A stretch of DNA of 64,000 nt from Clonostachys chloroleuca (Eukaryota > Ascomycota > Sordariomycetes > Hypocreales > Bionectriaceae). The notes beneath the pieces were generated by a model that had not been told where the DNA came from, searched no databases, and worked only from the letters and a program-made list of their open reading frames with translations. The stretch lies in the NCBI GenBank assembly GCA_037952775.1, contig JBANAY010000004.1:5146001-5210000 (forward strand), written 5' to 3'. Positions 44,439 to 57,669 of this stretch are shown here, in pieces (position 1 is the first letter of the stretch; every line of letters starts with the position of its first letter). Position numbers and translations under genes: made by a program.

Positions 44439-46637
44439 CTACGCGGCGAAGTGTCCTTGGGGCGTGAATTGAGAAGGTAGAGGTGGATGCTGGCCTCGAT
44501 TGTAGACAAGGAATTCAGGCACAACACCGGTCCGTACAATGTTGCGGCGTCCAAGAGGATGATAATGCATCTGAGTAGGCTCAAGCGGCACGGAGAGATG
44601 GTATTGGTCGAGAGACGCAGCGGGGGGTAAAGAAGGGTGTTGACATGTCGAATGGGTTTGTAGGGGCTATTGCGCTGCTGCAGATAGAAGGTCGGCGAGT
44701 GCGACATTGGGGTTTGCGCGATTGGAGTGTGCATGCCAGAGTTACCACCGAAGTGATCAGGCAGGGGAGAGGTCGTGAAAGGAGCCAGACTTCCAGGACT
44801 GCGGTGCTTTCCTGAACCGAAGGCAGGCTGAGGATGGCTTGGTAGGGTAGGTGCGGGATAGGCGCTCACAGGCAAAGTGGGCGCCGTGGTTACTGGCATG
44901 GCCTGCGGTGGCTGTGGAACCTGAATCGTTGGTGGTTGATATACAGTTGACATTGCTCGCATGCCAGGTTGTAGGGGAGGCAACGACACATGACCCGGGT
45001 TCACTGCGGTGGATGTTGTGGGAGGCACAAATCCTGCCTGTGGATAAGAGGTGTTGTTCTGGGTGTTGATCATGAGTGGTGGTGGGGGTAGGTTTTGCAC
45101 CTGATTTTGGACCGGATTCGTCATCATGATCGGGTGAGGCGCTGGGAGTCTTCCAGCAGGGTGCGCGAGACGGGATGCTGGCACCGCTCGTTTCGCAGGG
45201 TGCTCGGATGCATCGTCCTCAAAGCTTCGCTTCCGACGTGGTAGATTGATTGCACGCTTACCAGCCAGCGGGGATGGGTTCTCCATATAAGTTGACCAGT
45301 CGAGAGTCCGATTAGCGCTTGGTGACAAATTGTGCATGCCTGAGGGAGTCACAGGAAGCATATCAGGAATCATGGGAGCAATTGAATTCGTGGGGGAGGG
45401 AATGGGGGAATGAGGGAGACTGTTGGCAGAAGCGGGGATATGAATTGGGGAGGCGGGCAGACGGGCAGCTCGTTCGTAGTATTCGCGGAAGCATGCCAGC
45501 TTCTCGAGCCACTCCTCCCATTCTTGCTGGGAGGCAAGAAGGTTATATCGCATATTGCTGAGAAACTCGACCTCCATGATGTGGATTTCCTTCACAGCGA
45601 AAGCCGAAACCTCGGCCCACGTTTTGTTCGTGTAGGTGTTATCGTCGAGGACTAGAGACATGTCAGTACTTAGGGTCGACCTGGATGAGATCACTGGTGC
45701 GCGAGCTCACATTTGTTTCCCAGCATGAGCGCCACGATGAGCAACCTATACTCACTGCCTGCCCTGCCCTTGATTTGAGGTGTTGACCTCTTCAGGCGAT
45801 AGATGAAGAGCAGCGCCAGGAGGATGACGTTTTGTGTTACCTGGGTGGTTGAGAGAACTTGCAGAACCCATTTCTGAAACTGCTCATAGGGTCTGGCCAA
45901 AGATGGCAGGCGAATGACGGGTGCTGGGCCAGGTCCTCGGATTTTCTCGGCCTGCTTTAACTGGTCCACTGATTCAAACCAGAATAGACAGGTCATCTAA
46001 ACGGAGGTTAGTGAATGGGAGAAAAAGGACGCCATACTGCATCGCCTACCTGAGCAGCAAATTCGGCCAGGTTTCCCCCAATTGGACTTATGCACTTCGG
46101 AATCTGAAGGCTGTGGTAAACGAGGCTCTCCGAATTGCGTCTGGAATTGGTACCACCCTGAGAACAAACTGAAGCCTCGGTTTTCGCTGAGGATATTTGA
46201 GGAGGCTGCTCTCTAATTGTGTTCAGTTGATTTGACGATGAAAAGGGGTTATTCGCGCTGGTATCTCTTGGTGCCCAGTTCATAGCAGCCTGCGGCAATG
46301 TGTATTGCTGCTGCACTACAGGCCTGGAGTACTGAGCTTGGTGAGGTTCGACCACGTCCATGCGGGCCTTTCCCGGGTAACCAAGAGAAGCGGCATGGTA
46401 TGAATTGATGGTGTGGCTGTCCAGAGTCGCCAGGGAAGGCTGATAGGCGGTACTCATCTCGTCGCTTGGAGGTGTTCGTAGCCCAGAGTCCCAGGAGTTG
46501 GCCTGCTGGGCAAGGGCGTGGAGCTTCGAGACGGCGATGGGGGGAGGTCGTGTAAAGCTCTTGTGTTTGTTTAGAACGGACGAGGGCGAAGGAGGCAAAG
46601 TCGAAATCGAAATCGGACGGCGATTTTCCACCAACAT
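44439..46637 (-). CDS. Pho80/Pcl-family cyclin, apparent 1-nt frameshift near C-terminus
   Basis: Exons 46637-46050, 45996-45711 and 45651-44439 give about 695 residues if one base is added in the run at 44622-44627. As written, the frame continues to a stop at 44300. The restored tail, NTLLYPPAASLDQYHLS through to QFTPQGHFAA, reads as ordinary coding sequence, whereas the unrestored tail is Ser/Leu-rich noise. The second exon holds a Pho80-like cyclin box (TCLFWFESVDQL, FQKWVLQVLSTTQVTQNVILLALLFIYRLK, SEYRLLIVALMLGNK) and continues in exon 3 with TWAEVSAFAVKEIHIMEVEFL. The rest is Pro/Gln/Ser-rich and disordered. Such cyclins bind a Pho85-type CDK. Overall layout resembles the Clg1/Psl1 subgroup. 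The target process is unknown. Confidence 0.85.
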
Positions 46638-49600
46638 GGAGACACTGTATGTTTAATGTGAAGCGTATTGAGGAATACGACCCAAATTTGCGAGCGAGGA
46701 TGACAACGCCCTCTGTACCAAGAATTATCTGGTTCAGAGAGAACAGTCAAGACACACAAGCTTGCCAAAAGAAAACAACTTTTGACAGGGCCAGCCCGAT
46801 CCGAAGCGAGGGTAGGCAGGGCGCACGGTAGCGATGGGGCGAGAATCGGGTTTGGAGAGGGTTGTGGTGGTCGAGCGCAGAATCGAGAGTAGGGGAACGA
46901 AGTTGAGTTGTGTTGAGCGGTTCGAGAACAAACTTAAGCCATGACGGGAAACGGCTGCTTGCACCTCAGGCAGGTCACCGGAGGATTGAATGGGGGTCGG
47001 GCTCGGCGGCTTTGTTCCAGTCAACAATACTCGGAATATGAAAGCTTCTGAACAGCAGGCGAGGTGAAAGTGAGAGGTCCCGGTCGGCTGTGAACACTTG
47101 TGAACAGTTGTAACCCTGCAGTCCAATTGAACGGCGCAGGAACGACGGAGGAAGAACAGAAATATTGAAAGGTGAAGAATGAAGATAGAGATTAAAGAAA
47201 GGAAAAAGGGACCAAATGGATCCCAGGGTCAAGGGAGAGGCTGATGTGAAGGTATGTTCCATGTCGTGTGCTGTGTGGTGTCGTCAGGTTGGGTCCCGAT
47301 TGATTCGAGCCAGCCGCCGCCAAACGGTAGTGGTGGTGCTGGAGCTGGCCTGACGCAGTGCAGTCGATTAGAGCTTAGCGCACTCAGGCGAGGTCTTGGA
47401 GGTACCTCCGCCAGGTACATGCTCAGATGTGGAAGGCAGGCAAGTCAAGGTAAGTCGGGGTACATGGGCGGGTACAAGGCGAGGATACTTGAATACTTGG
47501 CTGATGCATCGCAAGGGGCACGATTTAGCACGATTTAGCACGGGCTTGCCTCATGTGCCCCTTCAGCTGGAGCGAGGGCCGGAAGGTAGCAGCTGCCCAG
47601 GCGCAGGTAGCCAGCCTGTAGGCTGAAGGTATTATTAGTAGGTGGTAGTGGATTGGTCCATGGCTGCCCCGCCCTGGCTACTGCAGCAGGTGATGTGGTC
47701 TCCATAACAACTGCCCCAGTGGTCACTGAGGCAGGCGTGTCCACTGGAGTCAAGCCCCTCTCATTCATTCATTTCACCCCTACTGCAAGGTTTCGACAGG
47801 ACCCGACCCAACACTAACTAACGTAGCCTGCGCAGGAGGTCCTAACCTTGGTCCCTCGCCTGGCTGCGGCCAGTGGCAATCCCCTCCATAATAATCAAGT
47901 GAGATGGGACGTACGCATCCTGCCTCAACCTCCACTTGCGTCGTGGTGGCATGGCATGGCTGCGGCTGGGTATGTACATAAGGTATTTATTTTGAAAATT
48001 TGAATGTAGGGAAGCGGGCAGGAAGTATTGCCAGGCAGATGAGATTGCCTATACTGGACTTGCACTACTTGCCAGGTGGTACCCTGCGGCAGGAGAGTTA
48101 CCTTATGTAAGGCAAATACGGCGCACCTACCTTACGTATTCGCGCCTGCGCCTGCTCTGGCACTGGATCTGGACTTGATTTCGACGGTACGAGGATTTTC
48201 ACAGGAGCTGGGATGTATCACTGCGCCAGTCAGTACTAAGTCGCACTTTGGCACTGGAACACCTCCTTGGACTGTGGTGCCCCTGGTCGCCGCTATTAGA
48301 CAGCTGACACCGCCGCAAGATGCCCTCTCCTGCGCCATGAGACAGACTCTCGCCCGTTGTCCCCTGTATGCCGCCTGGTACTTGGAGCAGTCATGCGCTC
48401 GTAACCCAGCCCGAACCTAGAATGGAGGCGGCAATTACACAGTCAGGCCAAAGTGAAGCCAAAGTGAGTCGCCCTCTCGACCCGTCTTTTTTCTCGTCCC
48501 TTTACCTTCCCGGCCAGACACCAGCCAACGCCTCGTCGTATGCACCCCCTTAGACACCGGGGTACGAAAGGTCACAGGCCGAGAGCAACCAACACGACCG
48601 GGGCAACATCTCATCCGTGGAGCTTCTTTTCTTCTGCCTTGGCCTCGGATGAGAAGGGCCCCACCCCTGTCCTCAATTCCTGATGCGGGATAGATGCTGG
48701 CGCCTAGTCCCCACAGAGAATCACCGTGAATGAATGGGCTCGCTTCTCCTCGTACGCACATACACACACATATGTACCGTACATGCCTGGCACGAGTCGC
48801 ACCCACACAGCACACCCTCTGCTACAGGGAACGGGTGCGTGCTCCATTCACGGTAGCCGCCCGGTGTTGGTCAATTATCCCGGGAGACGGCATGGCTGGT
48901 ATCATGAATGTTGGCTCACCCACTCGATTTTGTCCCTCGGTGAGCACTCGCGGGCGGACGCAACCATTGCTCTCTGACGGCTGTTTTTGATTTGATTTGA
49001 TTTATCTTCCTTGCCGCCTCCCTCGCCCCAAGGTAGGAGGGGTTGATCCGACAAGAGAGGCGTGAGATCAACATACAATAGGTATTATACTTCTGCTCAG
49101 AGTCTTACCTTCTAATTACGTCTGTCTAATCATTGATCCCCAGAATCAATTTAGCACCGTCTGCTAAGTCCCGGTTCCATAATTATTCCCAACAACTAGC
49201 CCGTTAGGAATACAGCTAGAAGAAATGGCAATGATTGGCCTACCGTGCCAGGGAGCTGGGTGCAAGCCTGGTCCTGCTATCATGGGTGACCTGCCGTTTG
49301 GAAAGACAGGCTTTCGAGTGAGTGTAATCCTGTTATTCACGAAATGGAAAAAATCACTTACATGTGCATACTTTCATGGCTCAAAGAGATGATTCCACAC
49401 CCATAACTTCTTTAAAAGCCCACAGTGCTTCCAGGGCCCCTGCCCAAGTTGTACGAGGTTTGCCAAGGTCAAACGGGGAAGGGCAGCATTGATCAGAAGC
49501 CCCGTCTGACTGACGAGCTTCTGCCCGCGTCCAGAAACTACCAGTACTACTGCAACAACTAGTAGGGTCGCTAGAGGCCCTCTCCCCCGAAAAGCTGGGT

Positions 49601-51448
49601 CAATCTTACAACAGCCTACTGGGGTGTGGGTGGTTTCTGGCGCGCACCTGAAGCAGGCATTAAAGCAACCGCCTGTTGTCTCATGTAATTCGGCCCCTTC
49701 TGGTCTCGTTGTGCCCCCTCCGTATCAGTGAGTCCAGTCCAATTTGTTCTTTTGAATGGGATGATTTGGCCGCGCCGCACAGGTTCCGTCTCTAAGCCAC
49801 TCATGTCTTTAGCCTGTGGCATGGATGGACTCCTGCGCAAAGGAATCGTCAGCCCTTATTAGCGGCCAATGCGGCCCCGGTCGTCAAATATGCTGTGCAG
49901 TGGTGTGCTGTGCTTGCCCAGAAAGACAACTCGTCACTTGGAATCACTGGGATGTTGGGTGAGCGAATGATGCAGCCTAAGCTACCCACTGAACAACCGC
50001 CCATCAATGCACTCTGGGCTAAAATAATCACATTGTAGGCATCGCTTGCCAATCTGGCCTGCCTCTGGAACGGTGAGCATTCGCCACTGCATTCCTTCCC
50101 GCACTCTTGTGGCCTGTCCACGCTGGGAGAGAAGAAAGGAGCAAGCATTCAAACAGTCAAGTATTATGTGATATTAATCTGAGGAAGCATGTGCTTGCCT
50201 TTGCACAATACCAGCGGCGCCGCCGACGAGCAAGCCCCTCCACGTATAAAGGCGAGGATAAGACATGGGTCGGATGCACAATTGTGCTTAGGGGGGCCCA
50301 GAGACACCAATAGGATGTGACCCAGAGGGGCGAATGGCTTGGAGCGTCAGAACATACGTTAGGGACGTATCGCAGTTCCAGGAGCACGTCGCTTGTTCCT
50401 GTCCGACCGAAACAGCACGAAAGGGTAGTACCTGTTTGATATGTATTGCCAGTGAGATCAACGTCTTGTTTCGTCTCTGGTCTACTGTCATGACAGGATA
50501 TGGTTTGGCTTACTGTCTTGCATAGTAGAAGACAAGTATTGGCTGGCCTGTGGAAATGCACTGCGGTTATGTGGCGTGTTGATAGATGCTAGTGGTCTGC
50601 CGATTCCTCTGATTCGTGGCAATCAATGATCGGGAGCGTCTTTACTAACAGCCCACACATTCACAGACACAAACACAGGCCAACACCACCGCCTGGCACC
50701 TATCCTATACGCCATACCCAAAAGACTGGGATTGCGTTAACGCTAGGTTACACATGTCACATCTTATAGAGGCCCATGTTGCCTTTGATGCAATTATATC
50801 GGCCATTCATTCCAAAGCGGAGGGCCAAATCAGTTGCGAGGCAATCCATCGCACCAATCCTGTGCCGGGATGAACGGCGACCTGTTCGGAATGTGGCTTG
50901 CAGCAAGGTGGGTACGGAAGATAACAGGTACTTGAAGCATGCGACGGAGGTACTTGGCAAGTCAGTATCGATCTCCGAGCATCCCAACAGGCAAGTGAGT
51001 TTTTTTTTTAAACGAAAGGCTAGGCCTGTCTGGAGGGGTGGTGGCGCGCTACGGTTCCCGATGACCCAACTTGCACAGGCAGAATGTTGATACCCTCCGA
51101 TCTGCCTGAGAAGGGACACGGGTCGAATGGATGGCGTCGGTAGTATCACGTATTCGGTCTACGAACATCATGGAGGCCTACGGCCCAAGCTGCAACCGAC
51201 GGATGTGTGTACATCCTCACTCGCATTTCAGGGTGCCATGGCGGAAGCCAATCCTGGCCCGCCTGAATGATATCACCCTGCAACCCGGCACAGCCGATAA
51301 AGTTGCTGTCTCCTCTCGAAACTGTTTTTAATACATCGTTCAGTCTCGGCACTATGAGAGAAGAGGGTCCGTTGGTCTCAAATGAGGAACCCCGGTCTAT
51401 ACTCAGAACAGCGAGCATCGGATCTAGCAAGGCTTGTTGAGAATGCTC

Positions 51449-51472
51449 TTTTTTTTTTTTTTTTTTTTTTTT
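51449..51472. repeat. T24 homopolymer
   Basis: An uninterrupted run of 24 T on the plus strand lies in non-coding DNA. It could be a slippage-prone microsatellite, or on the minus strand a poly(A) relic of retroposition, but no element is visible beside it. Confidence 0.85.
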
Positions 51473-53635
51473 GAATCCGGAGTTATCGGACTGACTGACC
51501 AGGGCTAGAGAACCGCTATACTGGTGAAATCAATCTATCAACTATCACTTCAGAAATCAGACAATTAGCACTTGCCCCCAAGTATAGGGATATGCCAGCC
51601 ATGTGCCAGTGCCCTCCATCCGCCTCTGCACGCAGTCACCCAGACGGTAATTGATTGGTAGCTGTGACTGAAGCGGTGCAGCAAAAAGCAAATATCAACA
51701 CGGGACAGTGTTGCTCCCTAGCTTGACTGTCTGGGTTCTATGCAGTCAGTCCGCTTCTTCAATTACTGCCCTTGTCCCGCCACATGTTTCCCCTCCCTCG
51801 CTATGAACCAATGAAAGAGGGTGATGGGCCCCATACCGGCTCTGGCCATTATGGATCAAATGTGTGTAGCCTCATGAAGGCCAGACAATAAAAACTCACC
51901 AAGACGTGCCACTAATAGACCGTACACCACCACTACCAACCCTTTCCGGCATCCGGCTGGTCTTGAATAGGTGGGATGCGTGCTGATGTGCAGCAAGAAG
52001 GAGGATGGCGAGACCTCGGTGAGTCCACCACCGCACACAAGGGGACATGCAAACGAATATAAAAACCGCCGGAGGGGATCCTACGTGATCCCGTACCAGT
52101 GCAGACGGACATGCAAAGAACATGACTCAGATATCACTACTTTTAGGCCGGCAAGTTGCCGTTTGTAAGCCAGAATTAATACCGACCTGCTACGCCCAGC
52201 CGAAATTCGACCAGGCTGCCGGAAAGCAACAATACTTGTAGTAATACCTGATGGACGGGCATACACATAGCTCCATGTGAAGTCACATCAGACGGCACGC
52301 GGTGTTCAGATGGTGGGGAGGACCGTTATTACATGCACATCCATCCCCTTGACCAGCTCCGATCTTTCAGGGAGTATGGACCACGAGGTGACTACCACCT
52401 GTGTGATATCAGCAACCGACACACACAGGAAGGAAGGCGTTCCTTCACCCTGGGCATCTCTCTGCTCTTTTCTTTCATTGGACCACTTTTATCTTGTTCA
52501 GAAATGCCCAACAGCCCATCATGTAAATGGTGCTACGCAGCCAGGTGGAGTGCTTTTGGGGGGGAAGGGTTTGATGACGGGGAAACCTGGCTGAGACAGG
52601 GTTCTGGCGTTGGCCCCACCCTTTGGTCAGGAATCAGGATGAAAATCAAAACAGGCTGAGGCGGACAAGGTTGTGGCATGCATTGTGTACAGCCTGAGAT
52701 TTATTGTTCCGTCTCAAGCTCAGCTTAGCTTGGCTATGGCAACGAGCTTGGTGAAGGACTCTGCCTCTTGGTAGGTTGGCCACTATTTTTCTTCCTGTTG
52801 GAGGAGGGGCTATGGGCAAGCGGAGGAAATTAAAATTGAAGCAGACAAGAAGGATGAAGAGATCAATCATAATGAAATTGATATTTTACTGATATATAAT
52901 ACTACCAGACGGATGTACAAAGAAACCACCCAATCAGGGCCCCTGTTGCTACATACCTGACAGACTGGGTAATATGGCATCCATTGAAAATGATACCGTA
53001 CCCAGTTCATTCAGCCCGGTAATTCCACTAACATGCACCGTCATGCCTCTTTCAAGGCGATATCCGGAATCTCAGCTTCATTACTGGGATAGAACCAGTC
53101 CAGCTGGTCATGCAGAGGCACCCCGATGGCGAGCCCAAGGCCATCATCAAAGGCTCATTTCTCAAGACTCATCCCTCACGCGCAATAGGATGATGCTGTT
53201 GCACGTACGTACGTGGCGACTAACAACAGCCATCATCAATCCCACCACATCACGCTCAAGTTAGCTAGCGAGCAAGCCAGACCCGACGACACCTCCACCC
53301 CTTGCGCGCCTGCCTGCGTGTGCATGTGTGTACGGTATGATACCTCGTTGGGGCTTTGATCAGCCTCCTGCTGATCCTGCCTGGCTGTAGTCCCCGTCCA
53401 TGACCATGCAGCCTGCGGTTCCAAGGCAGAGAGCAGAGTCCAGCTATCTGGGGGGTCCAACAAGGCTTGAGTTTATTCAATTTGCCCGCTGCTACTAGGA
53501 CATTGCTTATCCTGGCGCTGGACTCGGGAGGGAGGCGGTGTTTTCCCTGCTTGCGCCATTCATGTGACGAACGCACCACACCCAAGCCCAGCTGAGCTGA
53601 GCTCTCTCTGCCGCTGTGGCCACTGCCTCAGATTA

Positions 53636-53658
53636 CGTGGTAAGGTAAGGTAAGGTAA
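53636..53658. repeat. GGTAA pentanucleotide repeat
   Basis: About four tandem GGTAA units lie in the gene-poor interval. Confidence 0.75.
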
Positions 53659-56600
53659 TTATAACGCACAATAGGGACACTACTGCCGTGCTGGGCCATT
53701 GGAGTCGTCCAGAGAGGCGTTTTCCCTACTCTACGGCTAGCCACTCTTGGCAGGAGAAGACGGGCGAGTAGACGACGGTTGTTCCGAAGGGCCTTACTTC
53801 CAGCAGCCATCTCTCACCCACGGCATGCGGCCCTGGCTTGGGTTCCCCGACGCAGGACACGGTGGAATGGAATGGGTATCCGATGTCGCGGAGTTACCCA
53901 TCTTTCGCGGACGAGGCAAATAAAAGCTCTCCACGCATACCGCGGGGGTATGTATAATAGCATAGCCCATCATCGCGGGCTTAAGCGAACGTGGGAACGT
54001 CCGACACGCAAAAACAGACTTTGAGCCGTTCCGTCTAGACCCCCTCCCTTTCGTCTCGGTAGCTTTGCGGCACTTCGAGCATTTTGGTGGTTGGGTGGGC
54101 GGGATAACAAAGTGCAGATTGACGCTGTCATGCATTTGATTGTGTATTACTTTCACACTTTTCATGCATGCAGGTAGGCAATAAGTAAAAAAGCCCAACC
54201 TTGATAGATGTTAGAGGGTGGAGTTTTCCAATGTAGCCACTTTTATACTCTACTCCTCTACCCACAGGCAGAACAAGGGGGCTGTCCCGAGGCAGTGAAC
54301 GAGGTGCTACCAGCTCAGCCAGGGTGACAAGGAACCCAAGTCGGCCGACCAATGGGCAGTCGATCAGACATGATTTCCGTCGAGAGAGAGAGAGAAGCGG
54401 TCCTTGGTGGCACGCCAGGGCCTGCGCAGTCCACTAACCCACCAAACGCCTCCTTGCCACAGTCTAGGTTTGGCTTCGTCGAGTATGTGATAGTGCTGTC
54501 ATCACTCCTCTTGCTAGTCTCCGATGGGGACCAGCCAAGCCAGCCTCTGGGATCAGAGACAGAGTGTATTGTTCTCCCTCCCTCCATGGCTACTCTCTCT
54601 AGGCCAAGACAAGACAAGATGTCTCAAATGCCAACCCCCACCAGGTTTGGTTGGAGGCATGCGCTACTGGGAATAGCAGGAATCATCGCTAAATTGCGAG
54701 CTGAAAGGATGTCTGTGTGGGTTTTGGGGGTCCGGATCGGATCAATGATCTGATTTTCCCTGGCTCCGGATTCCACGCACTCGCCCTCCCAACGTCAGCC
54801 GCCTGTAAGGAGGCGCCGTTGAATTGATTCAATTTGTCTGTGAGGAGTGCCAAGTACATTAGGTAGCCTACAATCCTCACCGGAGGAGAGTCCAACAACA
54901 GGAGGAGAAGCCTCCAGCCAATGGTGATTAACACCGCACCTCATGAGGCACTATATTGCAGATGCCCTTCTGATCTGCCGCGCTTGGTCTGGAGGGAGGA
55001 CTTGGCGAATTACGAGTCATTTCATCCGAAACCAGCCAGCCCTTTTGCACAGATACATGTACCCCTATCTGTCGAGAGAGAGAAAGGCACATATGTACTC
55101 TCCAGCTACGTTAACCCTAAAGTGCTTGCATTGCCAACCAACAACGCCTAGCTCCGTGGCCCGGCCAGAGCCAACACCATCCCCTGCTTTGTCTCGGGTC
55201 TGGGTTTCAAGAGAGCTGGTTGGCCGGGAGGTTTTGCTACCTGCTTTTGGGGCAGCTTCTGAAGGCAACTGCGTAGCATTATACAATAGAATTCCAACCC
55301 AGGCCAGACCAGACCGGTGCAAGGATCTCTAATGATTGTCCCATCCAATTGAAATGGTTCCAGGCCCCCCAGCTGGTCGTTCTATTTCGTGTATCACTGC
55401 TCGCTCCCACTCTCTACATGCGCACGAATATGTAGTTTAAGGAGGCGCCACTGCTGGAGATCCTCACAGGCGAAAGGTGAGATATTAGATGCACCGGCCT
55501 GGCCTGGCTGGACGGCTCTCTCCATGATCCCTACAGTACCCATCCCCGAACTAGCAGAAGCCATGGCGTGGCCCAGAAGAATGGATGAATGACTGACCTC
55601 AGCAACTGGACCGGCTGCACGAATCGTGGAACTTCGCTCTTAGTCTCCCCCGCCGGCCCTTGTATTATTGGACGGGCGCCCTTGATCTCGTCCATCCGAA
55701 CCAAGAAGAAAGTTGACGGCTCAACAACTGTTTGTTCCCTTGCCTCATCCTGCCGTGCCGGGCGCTCCAGCCCATCAGGGAAAAAAACGCCCCAGTGCAA
55801 GTTCGTAACTCCCTCAAGCCATCAATGCGCTCGTCTCATCCACCCGCGTGATGATGACCCCCCTCCGCGCAGCCCGTTGGCCGAGACCCCAGGGCCCGAT
55901 GAATACGCCGCCCGCCCCTCAACAGCCTAACAGGAATCGCCATGACGATCCCAACCTCCTGCTGATTCGGGGCAGGGGTGTCTCCCGTTAAATGGTGAAC
56001 AGTCTCATGTCTAGGCCGTGTACATATTACCAAACTGTTGTAGATAGGGAAGATCTGAAGTTTCAGCTATTTTACTTTATTTTGCTTCAATCTCTTCTCC
56101 TTCTTGGTTTGCAGTGCTCATTCCTTCCGCGGGATCGGCAAATGCAAATGGGCTGGCTGCCTTCTGCCTCCTTTGGCGAGCTGCAGTCAGAGATTGGCCA
56201 CACACTTTCGGGGTGGGAAAATAGCTCCCTTCTGCCCACCCCCAACGCCACCCACCACCCCAAGACTTCGTGGATTGTTTGATGATTCCGGCGCCGGTCT
56301 AGGTGATGCAGTAAGTTCGGTTCACGTAGAGGCCCCTCCCTCCTCACACCCTTGCTCTCCCACAGGGCGTCGCAATACGATGTATCGGTAGCCGTTCGAA
56401 CTCTTTGTAGAATGTAGTTCGTTCCGGCGGCGGAGGGGGGCGAAAGGCGTAATCCCTTACTATTAGGCTTCTCGTAATCTTAAAATAATAATGAAAAATT
56501 AGAGGGAAGCATGAACAGTTATCGTGAATGCAGCCCGCCCGTCTCCATGCTGCCTGGACTTGTATTCCTGGACCCCAGCTGCGAAATGGTCCAAACAGGC

Positions 56601-57669
56601 TTCTTTGAGAATGGGCTGCAGGGCCTTTGCAGCAGAGGCATGGCCCTAACCCTCACTACTTTGTGTATACTATCGGACCCCTGGGAGCCTGGGGTGAGAG
56701 GAGGGGAGGGGCGGCGCTCGTTAGATGGGGGGATGTGTATCCAAAGCCGCATTTATTACTGCTTTGCTGCGATCCCGGGGTCCGCCTGAGAGGGACCCAA
56801 TCTCTCGTCTCGTTCTAACACTGCTGAGAAAGGGCTAGAGGATGATGCATGTGAACCGGTGCTGGGTCATCCCCAGAAGCGAGGCGAGCCAAAGGGAAAC
56901 GAACGAGAAAGAAGGTCCCTTTTCTTTTCCATGCAGGAAATAAGAAAAAACCAAGGATCAACTACCAACAGGCTGTCGAAGCCCAAGTCTCAGGCGTTGA
57001 TCGGCTGCCGCCCGTAATTTTACTCGAGCGACTCCCCCCAAATCTCCTCCTGTACGGTACATTACACACTTTCGAACGTGAAGGAAATCGTTCCGGACCG
57101 CAAAGCAGGGGTTTTTTTTGCGTCAACGACCTTACCTTGGGTCATCTCATTCGTTGCACCTGCTAATTCAGACAGCTTCGCTTGGCCGCCCGCGCAATCA
57201 CTTACGTGCATTTGGGTTTTTCTCCCCCACGGCCCAGCCCATCCGTGATGCCGGCACACCAACCAGCCAAGGGGTCGTGGGAGTTTTGGCTCGATTGATA
57301 CACTATCCTGCTCAGCATGGATCGCCCCGTAGAATCCCACCCGGGCCAGAAGAGGACTGGGAGAGTGATATGACGGCGCCTTGTAGATCTGGGATACTTC
57401 GCGTCGCATCACCTGAAGCTGGTGCGTCTGGGAGCGTGGACAAGGCTGCGTCATATGGCTCGTAGTCAGTCATCGGACTACCACATCGTATATCTCAAGG
57501 AGGCAGGTCTGAAAATATAGAAACGGTTTGGTAACATTTCACCTAGTCTAACCCTTTACGCCCATCCGATGAATCCATATGTGCTATGCTTGGAAAAATG
57601 AAAGAAAAAATACATCCACGTGAAGAGGTACATTACATAGGGTTGGGCCTTTCGGGAGGTCCGTCAGCT

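Larger units (their letters stand above)
46638..57669. other. Eleven-kilobase interval without a recognisable gene
   Basis: It lies between the cyclin start and the ELG1 stop, both on the minus strand. Bases 46.64 to about 47.25 kb are pyrimidine-rich on the minus strand and look like a long cyclin leader. The rest has many frames of 60-130 codons on all strands with no domains, no signal peptides and no consistent splice chains. It contains a T24 run at 51449-51472, pentanucleotide repeats at about 48984-49003 (GATTT) and 53636-53658 (GGTAA), and a tandem decamer near 47518-47540. Candidates are an extended regulatory region, non-coding RNAs, or genes too short or spliced to see by eye. Confidence 0.6.

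Noticed and set aside
50757..51149. 130-codon minus-strand frame in the gene desert
   Set aside because: No recognisable domain, and random-like composition similar to the many other frames in the interval.
54352..54753. 133-codon plus-strand frame in the gene desert
   Set aside because: No domain or leader; GC-rich chance frame.
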